DNA of 64,000 bases from Phymatolithon calcareum (taxonomy: Eukaryota > Rhodophyta > Florideophyceae > Hapalidiales): assembly GCA_977006965.1 (NCBI GenBank), contig OZ345366.1, forward strand, positions 2,294,001 to 2,358,000, in the 5' to 3' direction. This document shows positions 10,029-20,700 of the stretch, piece after piece. The notes beneath the pieces were generated by a model, which was given only the letters and a program-made list of their open reading frames with translations, was not told the DNA's origin and made no database searches. Made by a program: the position numbers and the translations under genes. Positions within the stretch are counted from its first letter, which is position 1, and each line of letters opens with the position of its first letter.

Positions 10029-10674
10029 TTTGCAAATCAAATCTAAAGCACCAAAACTACGCACCCACCAACCAACCATCCATCCATTCATCCATCCACC
10101 AACCTACCAACCTACCAACCAACCACCGTATAAGAAGAAGCAAGTTTATCTGCTTGACGATCAATTTTGGAGAAAGTCCCTTTCTTTACTGATTTATTTC
10201 TTTAAAGAATTGTGACTTCTGGACAAGAGAGGATTCTAACAAATTTTGTTGCTTTCTCTTTGTTCACGGACAAAAAGTGAATCGACAATCGGATAAAAGA
10301 CAAGTGGTCAATCACCGTCGGAAACCGCCGCTCGCACGTTTACCGCCAGTCACGCTTCCACCATTTCAACCTCCATCCACCGGTCATTATCATCAACCTT
10401 TCTCGTCAATCAACCATCCACCGGTCATTAGCATCAATCACCTATCCACCATTATTAAGGCATCATCTTCAAGTCACGTGACAATTTCGTGAAGAATAAG
10501 TTTTTTGTTGGAATAAAATTTCCAGCTGTAATTCAGCATCAGTTCTATCTAGCTGATAACTTTTAAATCTTTTTTTAAAAAAACGTTCCTGCTAAAAAAA
10601 AAGATTCTAAAGTTGGATTAATTTTATGATACAATAGAACAAACAACATTTCTGTCAACACTGACAATATCATC
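10029..10674 (+). other. Copia 5' leader with CCAACCAT-type simple repeat
   Basis: A 646-bp leader between the LTR and the Gag-Pol ATG. It carries CCAACCAACC/ATCCATCC microsatellite-like sequence at about 10070-10130 and a shorter repeat of CATCCACCGGTCATTA (about 10371-10445). The sequence right after the LTR (TTTGCAAATC) does not match the usual copia initiator-tRNA primer site, so the priming mechanism is unclear. Confidence 0.6.
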
Positions 10675-13600
10675 ATGACAACTCCTGTTCCCCAATGGAT
10701 ACAAGATGATAATCCCACACACCCCGCCGATATTGATATTCGTGATGCTATGATAAGATACCTGTATGATTCCTCTACAGAAGAGATTCTCAGGGACACT
10801 CGTGGGACAATACGTTTCAACCCTCTTTTAGAGTGTTCGCAAACATACGTATTTGCCTTGTACAAGTTGCTCTTGGAAGAAGGGGTACACATCCCTGATC
10901 CATCGGACAGTGACATGGAAGAAGGACTACACTCTCTACTATGTAAATTCCTTTTTCCAGCTCTGTCCCAACAGCATCTTCAAGATGAGCAGCTTAGATC
11001 AGCAACGATCAGTGCACCTCCATCTCCACCACAAGCGCATGATGTTCCACAACCTTTGGAACTATCAAACGATCGACCCCCAAACGATGCACGTCAGTTT
11101 AATGGGCAGCCACAAGGACCTTCTTTAAGTAATTCAAATGGTTTCGAGCCATTTCGCTTCCAGAGGGTCGCTCATAATCAACATCATGCCCACGGTCAAG
11201 GAAGTAACACCGCGCGAAACATGCAACCAGCGTACTCTCAACTTCCTGACCGTGTGCCCAGAGATGTATCTCTGAATCCTCCCCCGGACGGTCAAAGCTT
11301 CAATATCGCCCCGTTTTCCGCTTCAAACACTCAAATGGGTGCTCCAACTTCGCAACCACTTTATGGTCAACGATCGAACGGAAATATTTCCAATATAAGA
11401 TCTCAAACCAACTCACGAGTGACTCTATTACCGATAAGGCGTCCATTCAGAGGCAGACCTGGAGATATGGCCAAATATTACTCTGCCCGTGGATCTCGGT
11501 ACACAGGAAGAAAATCAGACCTTCACAGTCTTGCTAGACATCAAGCGGTATACTACGCTCAGGCCCATTTATGTGGTCTTAACGCCGTAGAAGGTCTTGA
11601 ATGTTTGATGAATATGATTGAGACCCATTCTCTCGCTGGTCGCTTTTTCTACAATGAAGTATTCCAGCAGGTACCGACCTTAGAAGCAGCTTTTCAAAAG
11701 CTATTTACTTGGTCGTATAGCAGCTCCAACATGGCTGCAAACCTCAGGGAATGGCGAAACCTGAAAATAACAAGCTTTAAGTCAGAATGCGACACTTGGT
11801 CTGATGCTATGACAAAGCTGTACGAGAGAGCGCTTATGCTTCAGGATCAACTGGACAACGTCCACCAGCATCTTGCTCTTCTCCTCGAAGTCCTTGAATC
11901 GGCTATTATTTCCCAGTCTTTCTTCTTATTTGTGGACCGTGCAAAATCTAGCACAACCCCTGAGGAATACTATAACGAATGCCTTTCGGCAATTAATAAA
12001 CAGGAGATACAAGATTCACGAACGGCTAGTTCTCTCAACACGGATTTAGTCAAACAAATCTCAGATATCCATTCCTCTCCAAGGATTTCTTTTCCAACCC
12101 AGCCTCCCGATTCCGTAAGTTCCGCATCATCAAAGATAACGGAAGCTTTATACGCCAGAGCTGGTAGACGCTATGGAACGGATAACCGTATTAATAAGTT
12201 CGCTAAGAGAAACGGTTTTCGAAATGGAGTTCGCATGCTTTGTCGTGCTTGCAGATCCGATTCACATCTGATTCGAGAGTGCCCCAAGATACGCAAGCCT
12301 ACTCTCGTCAATATTGTATTTGAGCTGGTTCCCGATGACGAAATCTCATCACTATCCGTAAACCAAATACTAGACGTTGCACAAGACCTTCCCGATAACG
12401 TATGGATAACCTTAGCGACAGAGATTATGGTTGTTGACATTGAACCTACTGTGTCCACTGCAGCACAAGATGTCAACACTCATCAAGAACTGGACATTTC
12501 TCAAACTATGTACACCAGACTTGTATCTTGGGCTGATCAGCATGAATTTCTTTCTGAAAATCAGACAAGCGATGTTATGATGTCTGCTTTCGAAACACCA
12601 CAAAAGAATGAAGAAATCAGCACTTCCATTGTTATGATCACCGCTGCTAGCTCTCAGTCATTACCAGAGCTGAACAAAGCAATTTATGCCAGAGTTCTTC
12701 AAAGCATGAAGAACAAGTCTACGAAGTTCGAAGGCGTAATGATCGACAATGGTGCTGCAAAATCGCCAACTGGTCTCCCTGCCTACATAAGGTATTGCGT
12801 CCATACTGCAACGAGACCTTTTCTGCTGCCAAGCAGCCGTGCTTTCAGAGGCATAGGTCATGGGATGACACAAGCACTTGGAACGGCTTCTATTCGTATG
12901 CCAATCGGATCTGATGTATTCTTAACCTTTGATGTCGACGTCGTAGATCAAGATGTCCCACTTATCTTTGGGCTTGAGCATCACCGAAAGCTCAAATGCA
13001 GCTCAAATGAGTACAAAAACACATTTACTCACCATCCGTCTGGAACTGTCATCCATGTTAGCTTCATAGAAGGGATCAAAGGATCAGGTGGTCATCTATA
13101 CATCAAATGGACAGTGAATAACGTACTTTTCACAGAGCCAGAATTAAGGAAACTTCACAATCAATTCGGACACCCAGCTACCGACTCACTTGTTAACCTC
13201 CTTAAGAAGGCTTCTCCGGAGAAAGTCAACGCAAGCGTTCGAAAAACGTTAGAAGATATTATTAAGAAATGTTCTCCCTGTCAAACATGGGCTCCGAGAG
13301 CTTCTCGTTTCCGAGTTTCCTTCCCAACGAAAGAAATTGTCTTCAATCATGAAATTGAAGTCGATGTTTTCTTTATCGAAGGTGATCCGATCTTGCATAT
13401 CATCGACAGAGCAACCCGATACTCCGTCGCTAAATTCATGACGAGACAGACAGCAGAGTACACGTGGAATCTCATTGTCGATTTCTGGATCACAGTGTTC
13501 ACCGGATACCCTTCAGTTATTGCACATGATCAAGGAGAGAACTTGCTCTCAGACTTCTTTCAGAATTCCTGCTCACAACTTGGAATTACTACGAAGGACA

Positions 13601-15918
13601 TTCCAGTAGAGTCACCAAACTCGTTGTCACTTTGTGAACGTTATCATGGTCCAATTCGTCGCGTCTATAATAAGCTAAAAAACGATTTTCCTCTCATGGA
13701 CAAGAATATCCGCCTATCACTTTCAGTACATGCAGTGAATACGACCACGGGACCCAACGGTATTACACCATGTCTCCTTCTGTTCGGCACTGTTCCCCGC
13801 CTTCCGCTTCCCAACGTATCAACTATGGCCCCAACTCAAAAGCAGCGTTTTGAAGCCATGGCAGCAGCACGCAAAGAGATGGAAACAATTACTGCTCAAC
13901 GGCGTGTTGCAGCAGCACTGAAACATCGAGCGGGTGTTCCTCATCCTGTCTACGAGTTTGGAGACAAGGTTAGAATCTTTCGAAAAGAGAGCCGTCGTTT
14001 TGAAGGGCCTTACACAGTCCACAGCTACGACAACAGAAAAACTGTCTTTGTGCAGATCGGCAATAATATAAAGCCTTTTTCAACTTCTGTCGTAAAGCGA
14101 GCTCACTCGAATGACCCTGTCAACCCTTCTGAGAATGCTCTGGCACCGGCTGTAAACCCCCAGCAGCCTTCTACCTTAGCTATTGTTCCACCGGAATCGA
14201 CCCCAAGCCCTCATGTCCCCATGGACATAGTCACCGAGTTAAACAATCTTCAAGAGCAATTTGGAAGTGTTCCTCAGGATCTTGAAACCAACATCGTTAA
14301 TACTTCTCAAGCGTTTCTATCGTCAACGTTTGCAGAAAGCGAGGTTGCCAGGCTCTATGAAAATGGCGCAACATCTGTTTTCGCCACTATTGTGGTTCAT
14401 AACAAGAAAGATCCTCGTTTCGACGATGCCAAGAACTCCGAAGTCGAACAACTCGTGAAGAAGGGAACGTACGAGTTCGTAAGAGAAACAGACTTACCCG
14501 AAGATGCCACCATTCTTCAGTCGCGTTTCATCCTTACGATAAAGAACTTCGAGAAACCCGACCAGCAATACAAGGCTCGCTTGGTAATTCTAGGACACAT
14601 GGACCCTGAAAAGCCACGTGTTGTTAATGAAGCGCCAACTGTTCTCAAGTCTTCCATTCGTCTTACACTTGCACTAATCGTTTCTCACGGCTTTGATATA
14701 TGGAGTCGAGACATATCTCAAGCTTTTCTTCAAAGTGATGAGCCCCTCCGCAGAACGGTTTATGTTCGCCCACCGAAAGGTGAGAACGTCCTCCAACGTA
14801 TTGGAGCACCTCCTGGAACCATACTCCGTGCAATTAAAGCCCAATATGGTCTATGTGACTCTCCTGGATATTGGTGGCCAACATTTCAAGATTGGCATAC
14901 CGGAGACCTTGGTATGCAATCCTCTGTTCTCGATCCATGCCTATTCTATAAGGTTGTTGGATCAATACTTGAAGGAATTCAGGTCACACAAGTTGATGAC
15001 ACTTGTGGAGGAGGAACACCTGAGTTCAGCAATTTAGAAGAAGAAAAATCGCAACGTTTCGAATGCAAGCCTAGGACAAACTCTTTCCCCATACAGTTCA
15101 ACGGTTTCTGTATTGATGAAAATGAGTCTGGAGGTTATGTTCTGCATCAGAACGACTATTGTACAAATCTTAAGAGCGTGGATTACAAATCGGACAAGGG
15201 AATGCCAAAGAAATTCGCCTCCGGTCGCGGACAAGTTTCATATGCCACAACTTGTACCAGGCCTGCAGTCTCTTTTGACAATGCTCAGCTCTCTCAAATT
15301 AAAGCTGAGCACTGCACTATTCAAGATACTAGTTTTCTGAACAAAGCCATTCAGAAACTAAACAATCCAGCTCATCTCGTGTATCGCCCTCTTGACCTCT
15401 CATCTGTATACATTGCTGGCTATTCCGACGCTTCTTTTGCGAACAACCCGGACTTATCATCTCAAATTGGATTCATCGTTCTCCTAAAAGACAAACAGGA
15501 CAACGCATCTATAATCCACTATGGTTCATGGAAGTCACAGCGCGTAACTAGATCCATTCTCGGGGCAGAAGTCATGGCATTCACCCATTGCCTCGATTTT
15601 GTGCTGGCTTTAGCTCACGATCTGTCAACTATTCTTTGTAGAAAAGTATCGACAGTCTTGTTCACGGATTCAAAGTGTCTGTTTGATACTATCACAAAGC
15701 TTAGTACTGTATCGGAGAAGAGACTTCTTATCGATATCGCGGCTATTCGTGAGAGCTATACGAATGGAGATATGTCGAACGTCGCGCATGTGACTTCAAA
15801 GTACAATCTTGCTGATGTTTTCACGAAGAAAAACGCAAGCGCAGCTATGTTACAAGATCTTATGTCCATTGGATGTATCACGCATCCAGTCAATCAGTGG
15901 ATCATACCGGAGAAATAG
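10675..15918 (+). CDS. Copia Gag-Pol polyprotein (1747 aa)
   Basis: A single frame from an ATG. Domains in order: Gag with a Gln/Asn/Pro-rich N-terminal third; CCHC knuckle CRACRSDSHLIREC (about residues 522-535); aspartic protease MIDNGAAKS (about 690); integrase zinc site LHNQFGH...CSPC (about 825-870) with catalytic D, D and E in EVDVFF, AHDQGE and ESPN; reverse transcriptase with RDISQAFLQSDEP and the active-site box TQVDD instead of the usual YVDD; RNase H with YSDASFANN and FTDSKCLFD. The frame shows no internal stop. Gag and Pol share one frame without a visible recoding site, as in many copia elements. Confidence 0.95.
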   Translation: MTTPVPQWIQDDNPTHPADIDIRDAMIRYLYDSSTEEILRDTRGTIRFNPLLECSQTYVFALYKLLLEEGVHIPDPSDSDMEEGLHSLLCKFLFPALSQQHLQDEQLRSATISAPPSPPQAHDVPQPLELSNDRPPNDARQFNGQPQGPSLSNSNGFEPFRFQRVAHNQHHAHGQGSNTARNMQPAYSQLPDRVPRDVSLNPPPDGQSFNIAPFSASNTQMGAPTSQPLYGQRSNGNISNIRSQTNSRVTLLPIRRPFRGRPGDMAKYYSARGSRYTGRKSDLHSLARHQAVYYAQAHLCGLNAVEGLECLMNMIETHSLAGRFFYNEVFQQVPTLEAAFQKLFTWSYSSSNMAANLREWRNLKITSFKSECDTWSDAMTKLYERALMLQDQLDNVHQHLALLLEVLESAIISQSFFLFVDRAKSSTTPEEYYNECLSAINKQEIQDSRTASSLNTDLVKQISDIHSSPRISFPTQPPDSVSSASSKITEALYARAGRRYGTDNRINKFAKRNGFRNGVRMLCRACRSDSHLIRECPKIRKPTLVNIVFELVPDDEISSLSVNQILDVAQDLPDNVWITLATEIMVVDIEPTVSTAAQDVNTHQELDISQTMYTRLVSWADQHEFLSENQTSDVMMSAFETPQKNEEISTSIVMITAASSQSLPELNKAIYARVLQSMKNKSTKFEGVMIDNGAAKSPTGLPAYIRYCVHTATRPFLLPSSRAFRGIGHGMTQALGTASIRMPIGSDVFLTFDVDVVDQDVPLIFGLEHHRKLKCSSNEYKNTFTHHPSGTVIHVSFIEGIKGSGGHLYIKWTVNNVLFTEPELRKLHNQFGHPATDSLVNLLKKASPEKVNASVRKTLEDIIKKCSPCQTWAPRASRFRVSFPTKEIVFNHEIEVDVFFIEGDPILHIIDRATRYSVAKFMTRQTAEYTWNLIVDFWITVFTGYPSVIAHDQGENLLSDFFQNSCSQLGITTKDIPVESPNSLSLCERYHGPIRRVYNKLKNDFPLMDKNIRLSLSVHAVNTTTGPNGITPCLLLFGTVPRLPLPNVSTMAPTQKQRFEAMAAARKEMETITAQRRVAAALKHRAGVPHPVYEFGDKVRIFRKESRRFEGPYTVHSYDNRKTVFVQIGNNIKPFSTSVVKRAHSNDPVNPSENALAPAVNPQQPSTLAIVPPESTPSPHVPMDIVTELNNLQEQFGSVPQDLETNIVNTSQAFLSSTFAESEVARLYENGATSVFATIVVHNKKDPRFDDAKNSEVEQLVKKGTYEFVRETDLPEDATILQSRFILTIKNFEKPDQQYKARLVILGHMDPEKPRVVNEAPTVLKSSIRLTLALIVSHGFDIWSRDISQAFLQSDEPLRRTVYVRPPKGENVLQRIGAPPGTILRAIKAQYGLCDSPGYWWPTFQDWHTGDLGMQSSVLDPCLFYKVVGSILEGIQVTQVDDTCGGGTPEFSNLEEEKSQRFECKPRTNSFPIQFNGFCIDENESGGYVLHQNDYCTNLKSVDYKSDKGMPKKFASGRGQVSYATTCTRPAVSFDNAQLSQIKAEHCTIQDTSFLNKAIQKLNNPAHLVYRPLDLSSVYIAGYSDASFANNPDLSSQIGFIVLLKDKQDNASIIHYGSWKSQRVTRSILGAEVMAFTHCLDFVLALAHDLSTILCRKVSTVLFTDSKCLFDTITKLSTVSEKRLLIDIAAIRESYTNGDMSNVAHVTSKYNLADVFTKKNASAAMLQDLMSIGCITHPVNQWIIPEK

Positions 15919-16012
15919 AAATAGAAAATTTCAAATTGTTTTAGAATATTTTCACATTTTTTTAGTATGTTTTTGAATTTTTTCGCGAAAAATTTTCACC
16001 GGTTTCAGGCGT

Positions 16013-16029
16013 TTAGAAAAGAGGTCGAG
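16013..16029 (+). promoter_or_regulatory. Putative polypurine tract of copia element
   Basis: GTTTAGAAAAGAGGTCGAG abuts the 3' LTR. The AGAAAAGAGG core is purine-rich and correctly placed to prime plus-strand DNA synthesis. The tract is short and imperfect. Confidence 0.5.
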
Positions 16030-16354
16030 TGTCATGGAGCTGACATTCACGGCGCATGGAAAGTTTCCCAAGATGGGAACCAAGGCACTCTGCAAATGCA
16101 GACACACTCCTTCACGCCCTTTTCTGGTACTATTTCTCCCGCGTTTACGTTTACGGTAACAATGTACGGATTAGGTAGTCTAGTTCAGCAGTTCCCCAAG
16201 TTCTGCAGTTCCCCAGTACTGTAGCTCTTCAGAGCAGTACATAAGCAACCTGCTGAGTCCTGAATAGCAGACTCGGCAGGGATAAGTAAAGTGGCAAGGT
16301 CAAGAAGACTTTGCTGGCTTATCCCGCCTTTCACAACTGGTCTTTTGGACGACA
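16030..16354 (+). repeat. 3' LTR of copia element
   Basis: 325 bp, 99.4 percent identical to the 5' LTR, beginning TGTCATGG and ending GACGACA. The GCAGT target duplication follows at 16355-16359. Confidence 0.96.
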
Positions 16355-16889
16355 GCAGTGTCACAGACTCCGGCTCTATTTTGCAACGTAAAGCTCCGAA
16401 ATTACAATGCGTCAGAATACAGGCCAGTTTGTTAAGTCACACCCGCACAGTTCCTGAACTGTAATTTTGAGAGGTCGTAGAACCATACAGTACTGTACCA
16501 CCAGGGGAATACAAGATGGGGAGGAAAGCAAAGCGTATGACAACCGGAATTTTTACACGCACAATAGCGCGCTTTATTTGAAATTACGGACTCGCATCAA
16601 AAAAACAAATACGAAACCAGATTTATTGCCCAAAATGTACTCTTGTATTTGCCGAGGTGAATATTAGGGGGGCTAATGATCGCGCGTTCATTCTGTGGTC
16701 AAAAATAATTACTAAACAGCAAGATTAGGAGTGGGCAAAGCTTGTGCACAAATCAGACTCACTCCTAGTACCACAGCACTTTGAAAACGTTCGGAAAAAG
16801 TGCGAGACCTCCCTGACACGCGTTGTGCCCTTCACCCTGCTCTACCCAACTTTCCCCTCACCCAACTGTCTGAATTGAAACTCGTCGCC

Positions 16890-17036
16890 ATGACGACCAC
16901 AGACGGCACTGGTCGGTCCAGCACATCGTCAGATGACCGCGTTCTCGGCCCAGATGCCATCGTGCCGGTCGACAAATTCAATTCGTGCGGAAAAACCAGA
17001 GAAAATCCTAGGTTCACAGGAAAACGGGCGTATTAA
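16890..17036 (+). other. Small conserved ORF upstream of NLR copy B (48 aa)
   Basis: Counterpart of 376-522 with one amino-acid change (MTTTDGTG). It is unrecognised, and conservation may simply reflect recent duplication. Confidence 0.25.
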
Positions 17037-17434
17037 AAGCGCACACCTGCACACGTATGGGGAACTTTATGCCAGTAGTTTCGATGCGCTCGGCTGAGGC
17101 CAGTGCATAGACTGCATGGAATAATGCGTTGGAGTCGTATAGACACTGCTAGGTGCTTAGCGCTCTGCAAACAGTGAGCGCTTATTGGTTGATGTTCTCG
17201 AATACGCCGTAGCAGGAGTACACGAGTACATCAATTTCACTAATATTACTGATATGTCATTTTCCTCATAATTTTGTGGGCAGAAACGACAACTGATTTT
17301 TATTACCTTTTTTGATGCATTAAAATTCTGCTTTCCTTCCCCTCTTACATTCCCCTGATACCACGCACCCCGCTAGCTATGGTTATGACATTATTTTTCT
17401 CCCGTAGTGTCATTCTGCATATTTTATGATTCGC

Positions 17435-17460
17435 CGCGAGTCGCGCATGACTCGCGAGTC
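17435..17460. promoter_or_regulatory. Overlapping inverted repeats upstream of NLR copy B
   Basis: Same arrangement as 921-946: CGCGAGTC, 6-nt spacer and GACTCGCGAGTC palindrome. It is preserved while the following bases diverge between the copies (TGTACTGTAA against CGTATATATC). Confidence 0.4.
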
Positions 17461-17743
17461 GCCACGTATATATCATACTTGTAGTCGTGCAACTCCGACT
17501 CGCTGTGACTTGGATGAATGCACATCGCTAGTTGTACAGTGCTGCACCACTTTCACCTACAGCTGTAGGGTTATATTGCATGCGTTAAACCGACGCCTCC
17601 GCACAGAAACACCCGCTCTCACCAAAACTATTGCTCACGTCCTTCGATCTCGGCTGAGGAGGTTTGCAAAGCACGCGACACAAGGTGGTAAGCTGTGAGC
17701 TTGACGACAGGGCTGTGCCTCGAAATCTATTCCCTCTGCCGGA

Positions 17744-20700
17744 ATGGGTGAAGTCGGTCTTGCGCTCGGAGTTGGGGGCGCGATCAACCAGTTGGCGCAG
17801 AGATTGTCCAACCTGAAGATTCGCTGCGAAGAGTTCGGGTCACTGCCCGACAACTGGCATTCTTCAATCGAGTCCTTCGAATACTGCAAAACCGGTGTTA
17901 AACGTATCGAAGAAACGCTTGTGGATGACAAGGAATGTCTTGGGGACCGCGCGATAAGCACATTTTGTGACATTCTCAAGCAAGTTAAGAAATCGCTGAT
18001 AGCGGCAGGGGCCATCTTGGAAAGCCTGGAGGAGGAGTTTACAAGAGAGAGCGGTCGTGCATATGCGAGTGGGAGCTCTCGTGTAGTCGGTAACCCGTCG
18101 AAACGAGGGCGTCTTTCATTGCAAAGTAGGAAAGATCGTCCATTGAAAGAGCCCAAGCTATTCTTTAGGGTGGACAAGGTGAAAGCAGCTCTTGAAAAAC
18201 TTGATGCGATATGGAAGAAGGCTCAACCCGCGATTGAACGTGTATTAATAGCTCTCGTTCTCCCCTCCATGAGACGTGATGAGTACCTTGCGCATTTTGA
18301 TGAGCCCCCGCTTCCAAAGAACGTGGTGCTAAACTTCAGTGGTGATACGATGGAGGCATTGTTGAAGCGTGAAATATTGTCAAACTCTGCCGGCGGAAGG
18401 GTGACGGCTGCTGTTAGTCCGGGTGTGCTTGGGGCGGTGGGAATGGGTGGAGTGGGGAAGACAGTTGCACTTCGGGGTCTTTGCCGTGAATCGGAAGTGA
18501 AGAACCAGTACTTCGACGGTGTGTTCTTCATCACTCTTGGACAAGACGCTGCTGAAGAGGATGTGATTGAAGGTGTTGCACACTTTGTTGAAAGCTCGGG
18601 CGGCATGTCTCTTGCCAGGGATATCATAAGTAAGAGATCTGCAGAGTCAGCCGCTAAACAAGCGTCTCTGTGGTTCAAAGGCAGGTGTGCCCTGTTCGTA
18701 TGCGATGACATCTGGTCCTTCGAGGGACACCCAATCGGATATTTAAGTTCACTTAAGCTGTTGCTTTGCAACTCAGCATCAAGTGCGATGGTGATATCGA
18801 CACGGGAGAAGTCGATCTCGCAACAGTTTCTCGAGGTGAAGTTCAGCCCACGCGAAGTTCGTGGGCAGCAAGCGTCGAGCATTCTCGCCAAGTATGCTGA
18901 CATAGAAACTGAAGCTGTTGACAAATCAAGCGACACTTGGACGGCGTTTGGAGACATTTTGGATGTGTGCGCTGGACTGCCAGTGGCATTAGGTGCTGCT
19001 GGGACGAGTCTGCGCAACTTAATCGAAGAAAACAGTGGCATGATTGGTGTGTCTGTTGTGACATATGCGCATGAGCTGAAAGAAAACATCGAGAATGTAG
19101 GAGCCGGAAGTGTTGATGAGTACCGAGGACTGAGAGCTGTGGTTAAGACCAGTTTGAAGCATTGCGAAGATTGGGCACATGGGGATGAAGGTCGGATGAA
19201 ACTTGGATGCGAATTGAGCGTGAAAGAAAAGTTTGAAGCGCTGAGTGTTCTACGCAAGCAGGGTTGGATTCCTCGGACATGCCTGCAACGTCTGTGGGAA
19301 ACTAGCGAGCGAGCGACTAAGCAACTTATGTCTAAACTTTCAGATATGCACCTAGTTTTGCGGCGGTGGCAGGCAACGCCAGCCGGAAGGGTTGACGGCC
19401 TGGAATTGCATGATCTCGTGCTTGAACAAGCCAAGGCACTATCTGTTGAAAGCAATCGTGCTTCTCTTTGGCATGCGCGGTTGCTCGAAGGATACGTGCG
19501 GAAAGCGGCTGATAACGTACTGCAGTCAAATATGCATGATTGCCGCGAGTGGTGGGATTGTGAAAAAATGCCCGAAGATGGGTACATTGAAAAGAACCTC
19601 GCTCGACACTTGGCGATGAGCGAAGGGTGTGAGCTGGAATCATTGCTGTCCGATGTACGATGGTCGCAAAGGCGAATGAAGATTGGAGGAATCGTGGCTC
19701 TGCGGGACGATTTTCAGGAATTATCGCATGGTGGCGGACGAGCGATTGGGGCGGACGCGGTGCGCAGGGCGCTCGAAGAAAGCTGGGTGAACATCACTAA
19801 GAGTATACACGCAACTCCGTTTGAAATGTACGGTCGGTTGCAATCGCAGTGCCCATCGTCAGAGTTTGTGCAGCGCTTCCTGTCAAGTGTGTCGATGCAT
19901 GTTCCGAAGCCTCATTATGTGCCGAAGCGCGAGCTGCGATGGAGGGCGGATGCGGGACAACTTTTCCGTATCGATTTTGAGGAGGCGGTTGGAGCCATGT
20001 GTTTGAGCGATGAACAAGATATAATTGCAGTCGTGCAAGGACACGAAATCCATGTTTTCGATTTGCAAGCGATGAGTACTGTGCACACATTGAAGGGTCA
20101 TAAAGCGAGGATCACTAGTGTTGCCATGAGCGGGGACGGAAGTCGGATTGTATCGGGATCTCTTGACAAGACTGTTCGTGTGTGGGATGGGCAGAGCGGA
20201 GAATGCGTGCTGGGACCACTCCTTGGACACGAGTATTGGGTGCGGTGCGTTGCAATGAGCGGGGACGGAAGTCGGATTGTATCGGGATCTCGTGACAAGA
20301 CTGTTCGTGTTTGGGATGGGCAGAGCGGAGAATGCGTGGTGGGACCACTCCTTGGACACGAGGGTTCGGTGCGGTGCGTTGCAATGAGCGGGGACGGAAG
20401 TCGGATTGTATCGGGATCTGATGACTGTACTGTTCGTGTTTGGGATGGGCAGAGCGGAGAATGCGTGGTGGGACCACTCCTTGGACACGAGTATTGGGTG
20501 CGGTGCGTTGCAATGAGCGGGGACGGAAGTCGGATTGTATCGGGATCTCATGACAAGACTGTTCGTGTGTGGGATGGGCAGAGCGGAGAATGCGTGCTGG
20601 GACCACTCCTTGGACACGAGGATTGGGTGGGGTGCGTTGCAATGAGCGGGGACGGAAGTCGGATTGTATCGGGATCTGATGACTGTACTGTTCGTGTTTG

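Larger units (their letters stand above)
9704..16354 (+). mobile_element. Complete Ty1/copia LTR retrotransposon, 6651 bp
   Basis: Two 325-bp LTRs enclose a 5' leader, one uninterrupted Gag-Pol frame (10675-15918) and a purine-rich tract before the 3' LTR. It is flanked by the GCAGT target duplication. The order protease, integrase, reverse transcriptase, RNase H defines the copia superfamily. With 2 of 325 LTR differences and no frame damage it may be active or very recently so. It inserted after the segmental duplication, since it lies only between the two copies. Confidence 0.97.
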
